A DNA stretch of 36,813 nucleotides from a virus: IMG/VR virus record IMGVR_UViG_3300022929_000082, positions 1 to 36,813 of that record; one strand, 5' to 3'. Under the pieces are notes generated by a model, which was not told the origin of the DNA, did not search any database, and saw only the letters and a list, made by a program, of their open reading frames with translations. A program made the translations under genes and the position numbers. How positions within the stretch are numbered: position 1 is the stretch's first letter; the number at the start of each line of letters is the position of its first letter. Shown in pieces: positions 1-7,108 of the stretch.

Positions 1-232
1 GAATTACTAGAACTCCAGGCTTTGCCTCGATATCTAGGTCTTTCTTTTTGTAACCACCAAGGGCAAATTCCATGGCGTATTCCGTGTCAGAATATTTGAT
101 AATATTGTGACGAGGAAAACCCTTCTCATTTGCGCCAGCGGCAGTTAGTCTTTCTATCTCATCCCATACGTGGTCGAAACCAATGAAACGAGAGTGGGGG
201 AACGAAAACACTTTTGTTCGTGTATTAACCAT
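1..232 (-). CDS. hsp20: Small heat-shock protein Hsp20 (5' part, cut by window edge)
   Basis: Hand translation from the ATG at 232 gives 77 residues before the window ends. The visible part has the N-terminal layout of phage and bacterial Hsp20/IbpA proteins: FIGFDHVWDEIERL near residues 16-29, then the start of the alpha-crystallin domain (HNIIKYSDTEYAMEFAL, followed by GYKKKDLDIE and a GVLVI strand). Family members are ATP-independent holdases that keep unfolding proteins soluble. A strong ribosome-binding site (AAGGAGATAGCA) precedes the ATG. The gene follows regA after a gap of about 100 bp that holds a candidate promoter. In T4 the polymerase gene 43 follows regA, so hsp20 is extra at this spot; whether 43 comes next is outside the window. 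Identification is by motif recognition; the C-terminal half is unseen. Confidence 0.85.
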   Translation of the reverse strand, partial: MVNTRTKVFSFPHSRFIGFDHVWDEIERLTAAGANEKGFPRHNIIKYSDTEYAMEFALGGYKKKDLDIEAKPGVLVI

Positions 233-301
233 TGCTATCTCCTTATTTAATTAAGCAAGATTGTTGTCTATCGATCGGACAATTCCGCATCGACACTTCT
301 A

Positions 302-330
302 TATATACTACTTTTTTATAAGAATAGCAA
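302..330 (-). promoter_or_regulatory. Candidate sigma70-like promoter for hsp20
   Basis: On the minus strand, TTGCTA (325-330) and TATATA (302-307) are separated by exactly 17 bp. Each hexamer matches the sigma70 consensus at four of six positions. It lies just after the regA stop and about 70 bp before the hsp20 ATG. The AT-rich background makes chance matches easy, so this is tentative. Confidence 0.35.
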
Positions 331-335
331 CAGGT

Positions 336-710
336 TTATGTTTTATTTCCGATATTGTATTTGGGGCACAATTCCCACTGATTTTTTTCTTTGTGCGAAA
401 TAATTTTTATTTGTCTGAGCGGAGCGCATTCTGTGACTTTAGATTTGTCATCAATTTGTATAAGACCCCAATCAGAAAGCAGTTGAGCAATGCTGTTACG
501 GCGAAACAAATCATTTTCTTCTAGATTAGATTTTTTACCGTCTAATAAAAAAAGTTCTTTAAAATGAACGATGAAGTACCTGCCTTGTTTGTGCAGAATA
601 TGACAAGATTGATACAATTTATTATCTTTTCGTGAAGCAACGCCGATACGGGTCAGTGTTTCTCTAACTTTTAGAAAATCGTCGGGTTCGTTCAGCGTCA
701 CTTCCAGCAT
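336..710 (-). CDS. regA: RegA translational repressor
   Basis: RegA is an RNA-binding protein that blocks ribosome access to the start regions of many early phage mRNAs, including its own and those of clamp and clamp-loader genes in T4. The 124-aa product is close to T4 RegA in length (122 aa) and in sequence along its whole length: LNEPDDFLKVRETLTRIGVA at the N-terminus, then LYQSCHILHKQGRYFIVHFK, RRNSIAQLLSDWGLI and a C-terminal PKYNIGN. The frame stays open upstream to a GTG at 743 inside gene 62, but that GTG sits directly on an AAGG. The ATG at 710 aligns with the T4 start, so I chose it, although its own ribosome-binding site is weak. Weak, AU-rich start regions are typical of RegA-controlled genes. 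It follows gene 62 as in T4. Confidence 0.93.
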   Translation of the reverse strand: MLEVTLNEPDDFLKVRETLTRIGVASRKDNKLYQSCHILHKQGRYFIVHFKELFLLDGKKSNLEENDLFRRNSIAQLLSDWGLIQIDDKSKVTECAPLRQIKIISHKEKNQWELCPKYNIGNKT

Positions 711-729
711 CTCTGCTGGTGTCCAAAGT

Positions 730-1104
730 TTAGTTTCTTCCACCTTTATACACCTTTTTCTTAATTTCTGCGACTTGATTCGGTGTTAAAAGAGAAAGTG
801 CTGAATGCGCTTTTTCGTTGCTGTATCCATAATACTCTTTGATAACTTCCAAATCAGTTTCTTCGATTGGTTTCGTCCACTTGGAGAAACGTTTTCGTTT
901 TCTGACTATATTTAGTAAAAAATGAAATTGTAGTTTATTGTCTAGTTGACTGTATCTATTCATTTCATTTGCAACAGCAACAGTGTCTGGAAAATAAGAT
1001 AATTGTCTATTGACAATATAAGGGAGATAACTTTTTTCTACATCATCATTCATAATATCGACTTTTGTATAATTAATAGAATTAACAAAATCAAATGGGT
1101 TCAT
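730..1104 (-). CDS. 62: Clamp-loader small subunit gp62
   Basis: With four gp44 subunits, gp62 forms the loader that opens the gp45 clamp on primed DNA; it has no ATPase motif of its own. The 124-aa product carries the family pattern NPFDFVNSIN at the start, then VNRQLSYFPDTV, ANEMNR, LDNKLQFHFLLN, RKRKRFSKW and KEYYGYSNEKA. It is clearly shorter than T4 gp62 (187 aa). The longest frame begins with GTG at 1110, but the ATG at 1104 has an AGGA about 8 nt upstream and gives the expected MNPFDF start. The gene overlaps the end of the membrane-protein gene by 14 bp. In T4 genes 44 and 62 are adjacent and translationally coupled; here a 333-codon gene separates them. Confidence 0.9.
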   Translation of the reverse strand: MNPFDFVNSINYTKVDIMNDDVEKSYLPYIVNRQLSYFPDTVAVANEMNRYSQLDNKLQFHFLLNIVRKRKRFSKWTKPIEETDLEVIKEYYGYSNEKAHSALSLLTPNQVAEIKKKVYKGGRN

Positions 1105-2092
1105 TATCACTTCCTACATTATTTAATTTATTTACTTGCTCTTGGGTCATCTTCTGACGTTTTAACAGTTCGCCGTTTTTACTGCGCCATCCTAAAATAC
1201 TAGCATAAGCACCTTTCTTTAACCATTTTGGGCGAGATTTTTTGCTACCAGGAGCATTTGGTTGATTCAAGTTTTTCGAAGATTCTTGTTTCTGCTTTAT
1301 GGTTGGGTCGTCTATAATCAGAATTTCTTTAGTTGCAACAGCAGAAGGCGTTTCTTCTTTCTTTGTTACTATTCCTTTGGTACTAGCAATCAACAAAACA
1401 ACTGCCAAAGGGTCAAAGACAAATACCAGAGAAAGTATAACTGCTCTTACTGCCTTGTCATAATAACTCGACGCCTGTTCGCCATATACCAACTCAGCAA
1501 TATATTTAATTGCCCCAATTTCTAACTCGAAGGCAATTTTCTCTTTCTCTAATTCTAGCGCATTTTCCTGTAAAACTTCAAGGGAATCTGATATTTCTTC
1601 TCGAGTAGATTCTAAACGCGATCGCTCTTCTTTCTGATCGTCTCTAGCATTTAATCCTCTTGTGACAAACCCGCGCGAAATATATTCTTCAAGGGCAGCG
1701 TCTAAAGAATCTAATTGAGCATCAATTGCTGTTATTTTTCTAGTTTCCGAAGAAATCTTTCGCTGCAGGTTCTCAAGTTTAACATCATTATTTGATGACT
1801 TGGTTTCTTGCTCGAGGTGTGCTTTGGACAGATATCCAAAAATTCCCATGCTGGTGATAAACATCAAAACAATTACTGCAGAGGTTAGGTATGTTTTGAT
1901 TGGAATACTAATTTTCTTCCATTCAAGATGCAACCACGCAGCAGTAACTAGCTTGCCGACTTCTAATGATCCTGCCATTATTATCACCGACCAATACGCG
2001 CCAGGAAATATTGTAGATAATCCCACAATTGAGAAAAATGCAGCAATAGACGCTAAGGATATTGATGTTATAAATGCGAGATAATTAATCAT
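1091..2092 (-). CDS. Membrane protein with long coiled coil, inserted between clamp-loader genes
   Basis: This 333-aa protein has three hydrophobic segments near the N-terminus (about residues 2-24, 33-54 and 68-88), a highly charged heptad-like region (about 93-205) and a fourth hydrophobic segment (about 216-237). A basic tail ends in a short domain around GWRSKNGELLKRQ. No enzymatic motif is visible. Similar membrane coiled-coil genes are known to me at this place in other marine T4-like phages, with no established function. The start ATG shares one base with the gene 44 stop (TAATG), and the end overlaps gene 62, so it is co-translated with the replication clamp loader. A role in tethering replication or altering the host inner membrane is only inference. 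Confidence 0.8.
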   Translation of the reverse strand: MINYLAFITSISLASIAAFFSIVGLSTIFPGAYWSVIIMAGSLEVGKLVTAAWLHLEWKKISIPIKTYLTSAVIVLMFITSMGIFGYLSKAHLEQETKSSNNDVKLENLQRKISSETRKITAIDAQLDSLDAALEEYISRGFVTRGLNARDDQKEERSRLESTREEISDSLEVLQENALELEKEKIAFELEIGAIKYIAELVYGEQASSYYDKAVRAVILSLVFVFDPLAVVLLIASTKGIVTKKEETPSAVATKEILIIDDPTIKQKQESSKNLNQPNAPGSKKSRPKWLKKGAYASILGWRSKNGELLKRQKMTQEQVNKLNNVGSDNEPI

Positions 2093-3027
2093 TACTTCAT
2101 ATTTATATTCGCCATGACTTCAGTTAGACACGCAACCACGTTTAATTCATGATCTGCAACAAAAGCATTCTTGTACTGATAATCTGCTAAGATCAACACA
2201 AGTTGTGGAATTGATGCTGAGTCAACTTTGTCATACATATTATCATATATGCTGCGAAATATAGAAGAGGCGTCTACGTCAATATTATTGACAACCCACG
2301 TTCTCATCTTCTTGAAATCTTTATCCGCAAGAGATTTGAACAAGAGTTCGTAGTTTGAACTTTCTACATTTAAAGAAATATTCAACACACCGCCCACAGA
2401 AGCTCTTTGTATTTCATTAAGAACCCTGCGCCAGTCTGGAGCATGTTTTATAATAAGGTCCGCAATCGGTTTGGTCTGACCTTTATCGGAAATGCCTTCT
2501 TTTGCTAGAATGTCCATAACTCGATTCAACATCTGTTCGCACAGCTTCGCCATGTCTTTCTTTGTTGTATTGAATTCATAGACGCCACAGCGAGAATGTA
2601 GCGGTTCGATGATGCGGTTCTTAAAATTGCAGGTAAGAATAAACCGACAGTTATCTGAAAACTCTTCAATGAACCCGCGTAGGGCAGGTTGCGTTGATTG
2701 GGGGTTCAGATAATCTGCCTCGTCTAGAATCACGACTTTAAAATCGCCTTGTAGAGAAACCGAAGACGCGAACCGTTTTATTTTGCCTCGCAGTGTGTCA
2801 ATATTCCCTTCTTCCGAACCATTAACTATGATATAATCGAGATGAAGTTCGTTACAAAGAGCCTTGGCAACCGTGGTCTTACCGGTTCCTGCGCTACCAG
2901 TAAATAACATGTTGGGCAATTCGCCGCTAGAAACAATCTCAGAAAATGTCTTCTTCAGTTTTACGGGAAGAATGACATCTTGAATTTTTTGCGGTCTATA
3001 TTTTTCGACAAGTAGAAAAGAATCCAT
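2092..3027 (-). CDS. 44: Clamp-loader large subunit gp44 (AAA+ ATPase)
   Basis: gp44 is the ATPase of the sliding-clamp loader. The 311-aa product (T4: 319) has EKYRPQ at residues 8-13, a Walker A GSAGTGKT at 44-51, a Walker B DEAD at 102-105, a sensor region LTCNF at about 131-135 and the SRC arginine-finger motif at 145-147, followed by the helical lid and collar. All catalytic elements look intact. The ATG at 3027 has a good ribosome-binding site (AGGAGTAATT). It is separated from the clamp block by an 83-bp gap holding a hairpin and a possible promoter, and its stop overlaps the membrane-protein ATG. Confidence 0.95.
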   Translation of the reverse strand: MDSFLLVEKYRPQKIQDVILPVKLKKTFSEIVSSGELPNMLFTGSAGTGKTTVAKALCNELHLDYIIVNGSEEGNIDTLRGKIKRFASSVSLQGDFKVVILDEADYLNPQSTQPALRGFIEEFSDNCRFILTCNFKNRIIEPLHSRCGVYEFNTTKKDMAKLCEQMLNRVMDILAKEGISDKGQTKPIADLIIKHAPDWRRVLNEIQRASVGGVLNISLNVESSNYELLFKSLADKDFKKMRTWVVNNIDVDASSIFRSIYDNMYDKVDSASIPQLVLILADYQYKNAFVADHELNVVACLTEVMANINMK

Positions 3028-3046
3028 AATTACTCCTAAACATAAT

Positions 3047-3070
3047 ATAATATACTAAAAGGCGCGACAG
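3047..3070 (-). promoter_or_regulatory. Weak candidate promoter for gene 44
   Basis: On the minus strand TTGCCC, inside the 3064-3085 hairpin, lies 17 bp before TATTAT (3047-3052). The -10 matches at five of six positions and the -35 at four of six. The -35 would overlap the hairpin stem, so terminator and promoter functions could not be used independently. Low confidence because the gap is AT-rich. Confidence 0.25.
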
Positions 3071-3085
3071 GGCAAGCCCTGTCGC
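3057..3085 (-). terminator. Perfect hairpin with short T-run between the clamp block and gene 44
   Basis: Positions 3064-3085 form a perfect 9-bp inverted repeat (GCGACAGGG / CCCTGTCGC). The tetraloop reads CTTG on the transcribed strand, a loop known to be very stable in RNA. Three bases later comes TTTT (3057-3060). The T-run is short and offset, so it may be a partial terminator or an mRNA 3'-end/processing element rather than a full stop. Confidence 0.6.
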
Positions 3086-3110
3086 TATTCAACAACGGAG
3101 TAATTGAAAT

Positions 3111-3326
3111 TTATTCCACCGGAGCAGGATCCTCGAATCCGAACTCAGATTGGGCGTTCTCTACTAATTGGATCATTGCAATGCATTGATCGCGAAGTTG
3201 TCCGATTGTCGCTAATTCTTCACCACGAAACCCACCGCGAGCAGCAACTGTATCAATAACAGCAACTGTACTTCGCGTGATTCTGTTGGCGAGATCTACC
3301 ATTTCTTCAATTTGTTCATTTTCCAT
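3111..3326 (-). CDS. Small conserved protein, paralogue of the 80-aa protein on the other side of gene 45
   Basis: The 71-aa acidic protein contains VDLANRI, then a core reading VAARGGFRGEELATIGQLRD. The same core pattern, in the order RG, KG/RG, DEL/EEL, VG/IG and R, occurs in the 80-aa product at 4030-4272. I do not know a function. The frame is open upstream to 3398 inside gene 45. The ATG at 3326 is preferred because GGAG lies 9 nt upstream, overlapping the gene 45 stop. It is the last gene before the hairpin at 3064-3085, and its position suggests co-expression with the clamp. Confidence 0.75.
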   Translation of the reverse strand: MENEQIEEMVDLANRITRSTVAVIDTVAARGGFRGEELATIGQLRDQCIAMIQLVENAQSEFGFEDPAPVE

Positions 3327-3330
3327 TATT

Positions 3331-4005
3331 TTATTCTCCATATGAACTTGTTTTCTCAAGGGCACACCAATACTCGATTGACGTTTGTTTATTAACAAAA
3401 TGTGAAATCAACTTAGAAGAAATATTAACATCATAATCTCCGTCAATCATCTTAAGATTACGAATATCGAAAATGAAGTTAAAGTTTTCTTCTGTGAAAG
3501 TTCCAGCAATATCAATCGAAAAAGCATTTGATGTTTTGTCATTATTATCCAATACCGACAAACAAAGAACATTATCTTTTGCTGAGATTGACATCTCAGT
3601 ATGCCCTAGGACGGAAGAAGCCTTTCGAACCCGACTCAAAGTGTCTTGAGTCAAAGTAAAGGAAACGTCCGTCGAAGGCATTTTAATATCCTTTGCTGGT
3701 TTTGTCAGAACTTCGAGGTCAGAATAAAAATATTTAATTCTTGACGTGCCGACCAAGTCTCCAACGACAACGTAATTCTCTTCGAATTGCAGTCTTGGTT
3801 GGTCGACTAATGATAGCACACTAAGAAACTCATTAAGATCATAAATACCAAACGTGAATGGAAACTCAACGTCTAGTGTAGATGAACTCAAAAGGTTTCT
3901 TGCCTCTGAAATTGTCTTGAGAGTATTACCCTCAGTAATGACTATGTTTGGATTAATTGACGAATAGTTCCTAAGAACCTGCATCGTTGTTTCAGTAAGT
4001 TGCAT
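3331..4005 (-). CDS. 45: DNA polymerase sliding clamp gp45
   Basis: gp45 is the trimeric ring that tethers the phage polymerase and, with gp55 and gp33, activates late transcription. The 224-aa product (T4: 228) has the family N-terminus with LRNYSSINPNIVI, the inter-domain region around YDLNEFLSVLSLVD, and a C-terminal half with MIDGDYDVNISSKLISHF. It lacks an ATPase or nuclease motif, as expected. The longest frame starts with a TTG at 4020; the ATG at 4005 matches T4 length better and has a GGA about 10 nt upstream. The gene sits between two paralogous small genes. The promoter at 4307-4335 probably drives the three-gene block. Confidence 0.92.
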   Translation of the reverse strand: MQLTETTMQVLRNYSSINPNIVITEGNTLKTISEARNLLSSSTLDVEFPFTFGIYDLNEFLSVLSLVDQPRLQFEENYVVVGDLVGTSRIKYFYSDLEVLTKPAKDIKMPSTDVSFTLTQDTLSRVRKASSVLGHTEMSISAKDNVLCLSVLDNNDKTSNAFSIDIAGTFTEENFNFIFDIRNLKMIDGDYDVNISSKLISHFVNKQTSIEYWCALEKTSSYGE

Positions 4006-4029
4006 AATATAATTTTCCAAAAAGGGGAT

Positions 4030-4272
4030 TTATTCAGATGGAGTCTCTTCTTCTGTTGGTGCCTCTTCCTGCGGGGGCATGGTTGCTTGTACGAAACTGG
4101 CCAAGCGGTTTCGGAAACTGCCAACCATTTCGAGCTCATCGCCCTTTACAGCACCACGCTGACTCATCGCATCAATAAAATTGACGGCATTAGCGATATC
4201 CACCAAAGAAAGACCTGGTTCTTGCGGGGCGGATACTTCTTCTTCTACTGCTACTACTTCTTCTTCACTCAT
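4030..4272 (-). CDS. Small acidic conserved protein upstream of the sliding clamp
   Basis: The 80-aa acidic protein has Glu-rich ends and a central helical core: LVDIANAV followed by FIDAMSQRGAVKGDELEMVG. The core resembles the 71-aa protein at 3111-3326. Proteins with an 'RGafrGeEL..vG' core occur in other marine T4-like phages as far as I recall, without known function. The ATG has a clean ribosome-binding site (AGGAG 7 nt upstream). It is the first gene after the sigma70-like promoter at 4307-4335. Being next to the clamp suggests a replication or transcription accessory role, which is inference from position only. Confidence 0.8.
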   Translation of the reverse strand: MSEEEVVAVEEEVSAPQEPGLSLVDIANAVNFIDAMSQRGAVKGDELEMVGSFRNRLASFVQATMPPQEEAPTEEETPSE

Positions 4273-4306
4273 TGTTTACTCCTGTTGTTATAACGAGTTT
4301 ATTTCT

Positions 4307-4335
4307 ATTTTACTATAATGTATTCTCAATATCAA
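4307..4335 (-). promoter_or_regulatory. Sigma70-like promoter for the clamp block
   Basis: On the minus strand TTGATA (4330-4335, five of six to consensus) and TAAAAT (4307-4312, five of six) are spaced by exactly 17 bp. They lie in the 59-bp gap between gene 46 and the 80-aa gene, with the likely transcription start about 30 bp before the ATG. This is one of the best host-type promoters in the window and fits early or middle expression of the clamp. Confidence 0.6.
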
Positions 4336-6038
4336 GCTAATTTGCTAAAGTTTTTGTGTTTGATAAATTCTAATTTTTTCTCAAACTTAGTTTCTAACAA
4401 TTCGCCTTTATGAGAAATTACAAAGGTATTTGTATCTATACCTAAAGTATCTAGTATTTTTAAAAGATTTTCAACACCATCTGCATCCATAGAGGAGTCG
4501 AATGTTTCGTCTAAAATTAATAGATTTGTTGATATACTATTTTTCATTTTGGCGATTTGCCGCCATGTAAATAGCAAAGCCAAATCGATCCGCTGCTTTT
4601 CGCCTTCGCTGAACGAATCATACGAGAATGCGTCGCGGTGGCGCGATCGAATGGTTTCTTTGAAAGACTCGTCCAGATCAAAATGGACATAAAAGTCTAA
4701 AATTTGTAAATACTGATTGGTAAGTTTATTGATAACGGGTAAGTATTGTTTAATAATTTTGGTTTTTATACCAGTATCTTTAAGAAGTTCTGTTATAACC
4801 TGATTGTATTCTTTTTCTTCGGCAAGAACTAATTTTTTGTCTGTGAGATCGCTTTGTTGACTCTCGAAACTGATGAGAGTATCTCGTGCTTCTTGCAGGC
4901 TATGTACACCTGTTTGGAGTTGGGATAACTCACCCTGTAGAGAAGTAATTCGTCTTTGGGTCCAAGAGATTTTTTCTTTGATTGTATTGACTTCGTTTCT
5001 TTGTTCAATTTCTTCGTCAATAGATTTTTGAAGATTCTCTTTATCATTAGTCAACTTTCCTATTTGGTGTTCGCATTGTTGTCTTGCTTCTTCGAGTTCA
5101 TCCCACTTGTCTTTGGCGTTCTGTATCTTATCCAATCGGAAGGAGGGTTCGATGGTTTGGCGGCAGGTGGGGCAGTCTTCGTTGTCTTCATAGAATAATA
5201 TCTCTTTGTTTGATGCTTTCTGTTTAGAATTAAACTGAAAGACGTATTTACCCATCTCATTTATTTTAGAATCTAATTTAGATTGACGGGATTGAAGGTC
5301 AGATAAAACACTATCTTCCCAACTAGTTACTTGGGTGTTAAGGCGGGCCAACTCTGATTCTTCTTCAGCAATCAATTGTATCTTTTCTTGTTTTGCAGAC
5401 TCAGAGATTTTTGTCAATTCACATAAATGTTTTTTCTGTGACATTATCTTAGTTCTAACAACCTCCAATTGGTGATTGTTTTCGGTTATATTTTCTTTCA
5501 GAGTTGAAATTTTATCTTTCAAGATACCGTTCATCTTAGAGAAAACATTGATATCTAAGAGGTCTTCAATTATTTCTCTTCTGGTACTGGCAGGTAACTG
5601 CATAAAAGGGATAAATGAAGAACTTCCAAGAACAACAATTTGGTGAAATGATTTGTGGTTGAGTTTTAAGATATTTTGCTCGAGTATTTTTTGATACTCT
5701 TTATTGTGCGAGTCTTGGTTCAGTAACTCGCCGTCTCTCCAGATCTCAAAGATAACTGGTTTTATTCCTCGAATGACTTTAAAATTATGTCCGTATGCAC
5801 CAAACTCTACCTCAACATGCATACCTTTATTATTGATGCTATTAATCAACTGCGCTTTGTTGATATTTCTATGCCCCTTACCAAAAAGAGCAAAAGACAA
5901 TGCATCAAGCATAGTTGACTTTCCTGCACCATTTTGCCCAACTATCAAAGTTGTTCGTTCGGCGGAAAGATTTATTTCTGTAAAATTATCACCCGTGGAT
6001 AAGAAATTCTTATACCGCAGTTTATTAAAATTGATCAC
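4332..6038 (-). CDS. 46: Recombination nuclease ATPase subunit gp46 (Rad50/SbcC-like)
   Basis: gp46 with gp47 forms the Mre11/Rad50-like complex that resects DNA ends for recombination-dependent replication. The 568-aa product (T4: 560) has Walker A GQNGAGKS at 34-41, long coiled-coil arms (about 170-280 and 300-410), a zinc-hook CPTC at 289-292, the ABC signature FSEGEKQR at 476-483 and Walker B LLILDE at 506-511. The family-typical length and intact motifs suggest it is functional. The start is a GTG at 6038, overlapping the gene 47 TGA by four bases (GTGA), with GGAG 5 nt upstream; this fits translational coupling so both subunits are made together. Confidence 0.95.
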   Translation of the reverse strand: MINFNKLRYKNFLSTGDNFTEINLSAERTTLIVGQNGAGKSTMLDALSFALFGKGHRNINKAQLINSINNKGMHVEVEFGAYGHNFKVIRGIKPVIFEIWRDGELLNQDSHNKEYQKILEQNILKLNHKSFHQIVVLGSSSFIPFMQLPASTRREIIEDLLDINVFSKMNGILKDKISTLKENITENNHQLEVVRTKIMSQKKHLCELTKISESAKQEKIQLIAEEESELARLNTQVTSWEDSVLSDLQSRQSKLDSKINEMGKYVFQFNSKQKASNKEILFYEDNEDCPTCRQTIEPSFRLDKIQNAKDKWDELEEARQQCEHQIGKLTNDKENLQKSIDEEIEQRNEVNTIKEKISWTQRRITSLQGELSQLQTGVHSLQEARDTLISFESQQSDLTDKKLVLAEEKEYNQVITELLKDTGIKTKIIKQYLPVINKLTNQYLQILDFYVHFDLDESFKETIRSRHRDAFSYDSFSEGEKQRIDLALLFTWRQIAKMKNSISTNLLILDETFDSSMDADGVENLLKILDTLGIDTNTFVISHKGELLETKFEKKLEFIKHKNFSKLA

Positions 6039-7105
6039 GCAATCTCCAACGTTTGTGCTTCAACCATCAGCTCAAGTACTTGATTCTTAATACGATCTTT
6101 GTTCAGATCAGTATCTACTGCATCTATGTATGTGTAGAGAAGATTTTCTGTATTATCAATACTTATATTCTCGTCATCTACATTGCTTCCCGTAAAGTCT
6201 TGGAATGTCTCGGCAATCTGCAGTCCCAGAATCTTCCTTGAATTAATTCTATCAACAAACTTTTCAAACTCTATTGGGTTTGATTTGTTAACAACAATTA
6301 GTTTAACGAAATTGTCATCTAGTTTAGATAAGTTTTGAGTCGCGAGTTTATATGCATGTTCGCCTGTGTCATCATAGTATAACTTGGTGAATATTGTATG
6401 CGGGTTTTCGATTGCCTCGATCTCTCTTGTTTCTGTATTTAATACATGAAAGTATTTACGGTCGTCACAATCGCCCCAGAAGAATTGCATCTGAGACCCA
6501 AGGTAATGTATGTTATCATTCTTAGACTTAGTGTGATAATGCCCCGAGAGCACTGCCTCGAACTTCGAGAAAGCGTTTGCGCTCATACCCCCAACCGACT
6601 TAACACCTTTTTGCATTTCAAACCCTGCGAGCTCGAGATGCGCTGCTACCACTTCGGCAGTGCAGTTCTTAATAAACTGCATTGTCTTTTCTTCGTTCTC
6701 AGTATTTATCCATGGAATAAGGGCAACGTTTAGACTTCCATACTGAATCACTTCGGGTTTTTCAATGATGCGCACCTCATTCATATAGTGCCCAAGGAGT
6801 TCTTTGAGAGCGTTTAACCTATTAGTATTTTTGTAATATACATCGTGGTTTCCTGGGATAATATCCATATGAATACCAAGATCCCTAAGCACATCAAGGA
6901 AAATACGACGGTTGTGATTAAGCGCTTTAAAATTAATCGACGTACGGTTTTCATAATAATCACCTAAGTGCAGTATCTTCTTGATGCCGTGCTCTTCAAG
7001 ATATGGAAAGAAAACATCGCGATAAAATTTCTCTTGATAATCCATAAAGATTTCTGATGAGTTACGTACACCGCAATGAGTGTCGTTTAGTATCGCTACT
7101 TTCAT
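6035..7105 (-). CDS. 47: Recombination nuclease subunit gp47 (Mre11/SbcD-like)
   Basis: gp47 is the metallophosphoesterase nuclease partner of gp46. The 356-aa product (T4: 339) carries the phosphoesterase motifs in order: DTH at 8-10, GDY at 48-50, GNHD at 85-88, a conserved His in AAHLEL (156) and GHYH at 188-191. The C-terminal part would hold the capping domain and Rad50-binding region. It begins three bases after the gene 55 stop and overlaps gene 46 by four bases. Expression is probably from the gene 55 promoter upstream. Confidence 0.95.
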   Translation of the reverse strand: MKVAILNDTHCGVRNSSEIFMDYQEKFYRDVFFPYLEEHGIKKILHLGDYYENRTSINFKALNHNRRIFLDVLRDLGIHMDIIPGNHDVYYKNTNRLNALKELLGHYMNEVRIIEKPEVIQYGSLNVALIPWINTENEEKTMQFIKNCTAEVVAAHLELAGFEMQKGVKSVGGMSANAFSKFEAVLSGHYHTKSKNDNIHYLGSQMQFFWGDCDDRKYFHVLNTETREIEAIENPHTIFTKLYYDDTGEHAYKLATQNLSKLDDNFVKLIVVNKSNPIEFEKFVDRINSRKILGLQIAETFQDFTGSNVDDENISIDNTENLLYTYIDAVDTDLNKDRIKNQVLELMVEAQTLEIA

Positions 7106-7108
7106 ATA

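Noticed and set aside
261-524. Plus-strand ORFs of 60-140 aa throughout the window
   Set aside because: None has a credible ribosome-binding site plus a recognisable product, and all lie antisense to well-supported minus-strand genes.
2100-2107. Exact TATAAATA on the minus strand near the end of gene 44
   Set aside because: It lies in the last codons of gene 44 and only eight bases before the membrane-protein ATG, with no room for a leader; the residues Asn-Ile-Asn explain it. Kept out of the promoter list.
4006-4020. Five-residue upstream extension of gene 45 to a TTG
   Set aside because: TTG is a rare start, and the extension adds nothing conserved; the ATG at 4005 fits T4 clamp length.
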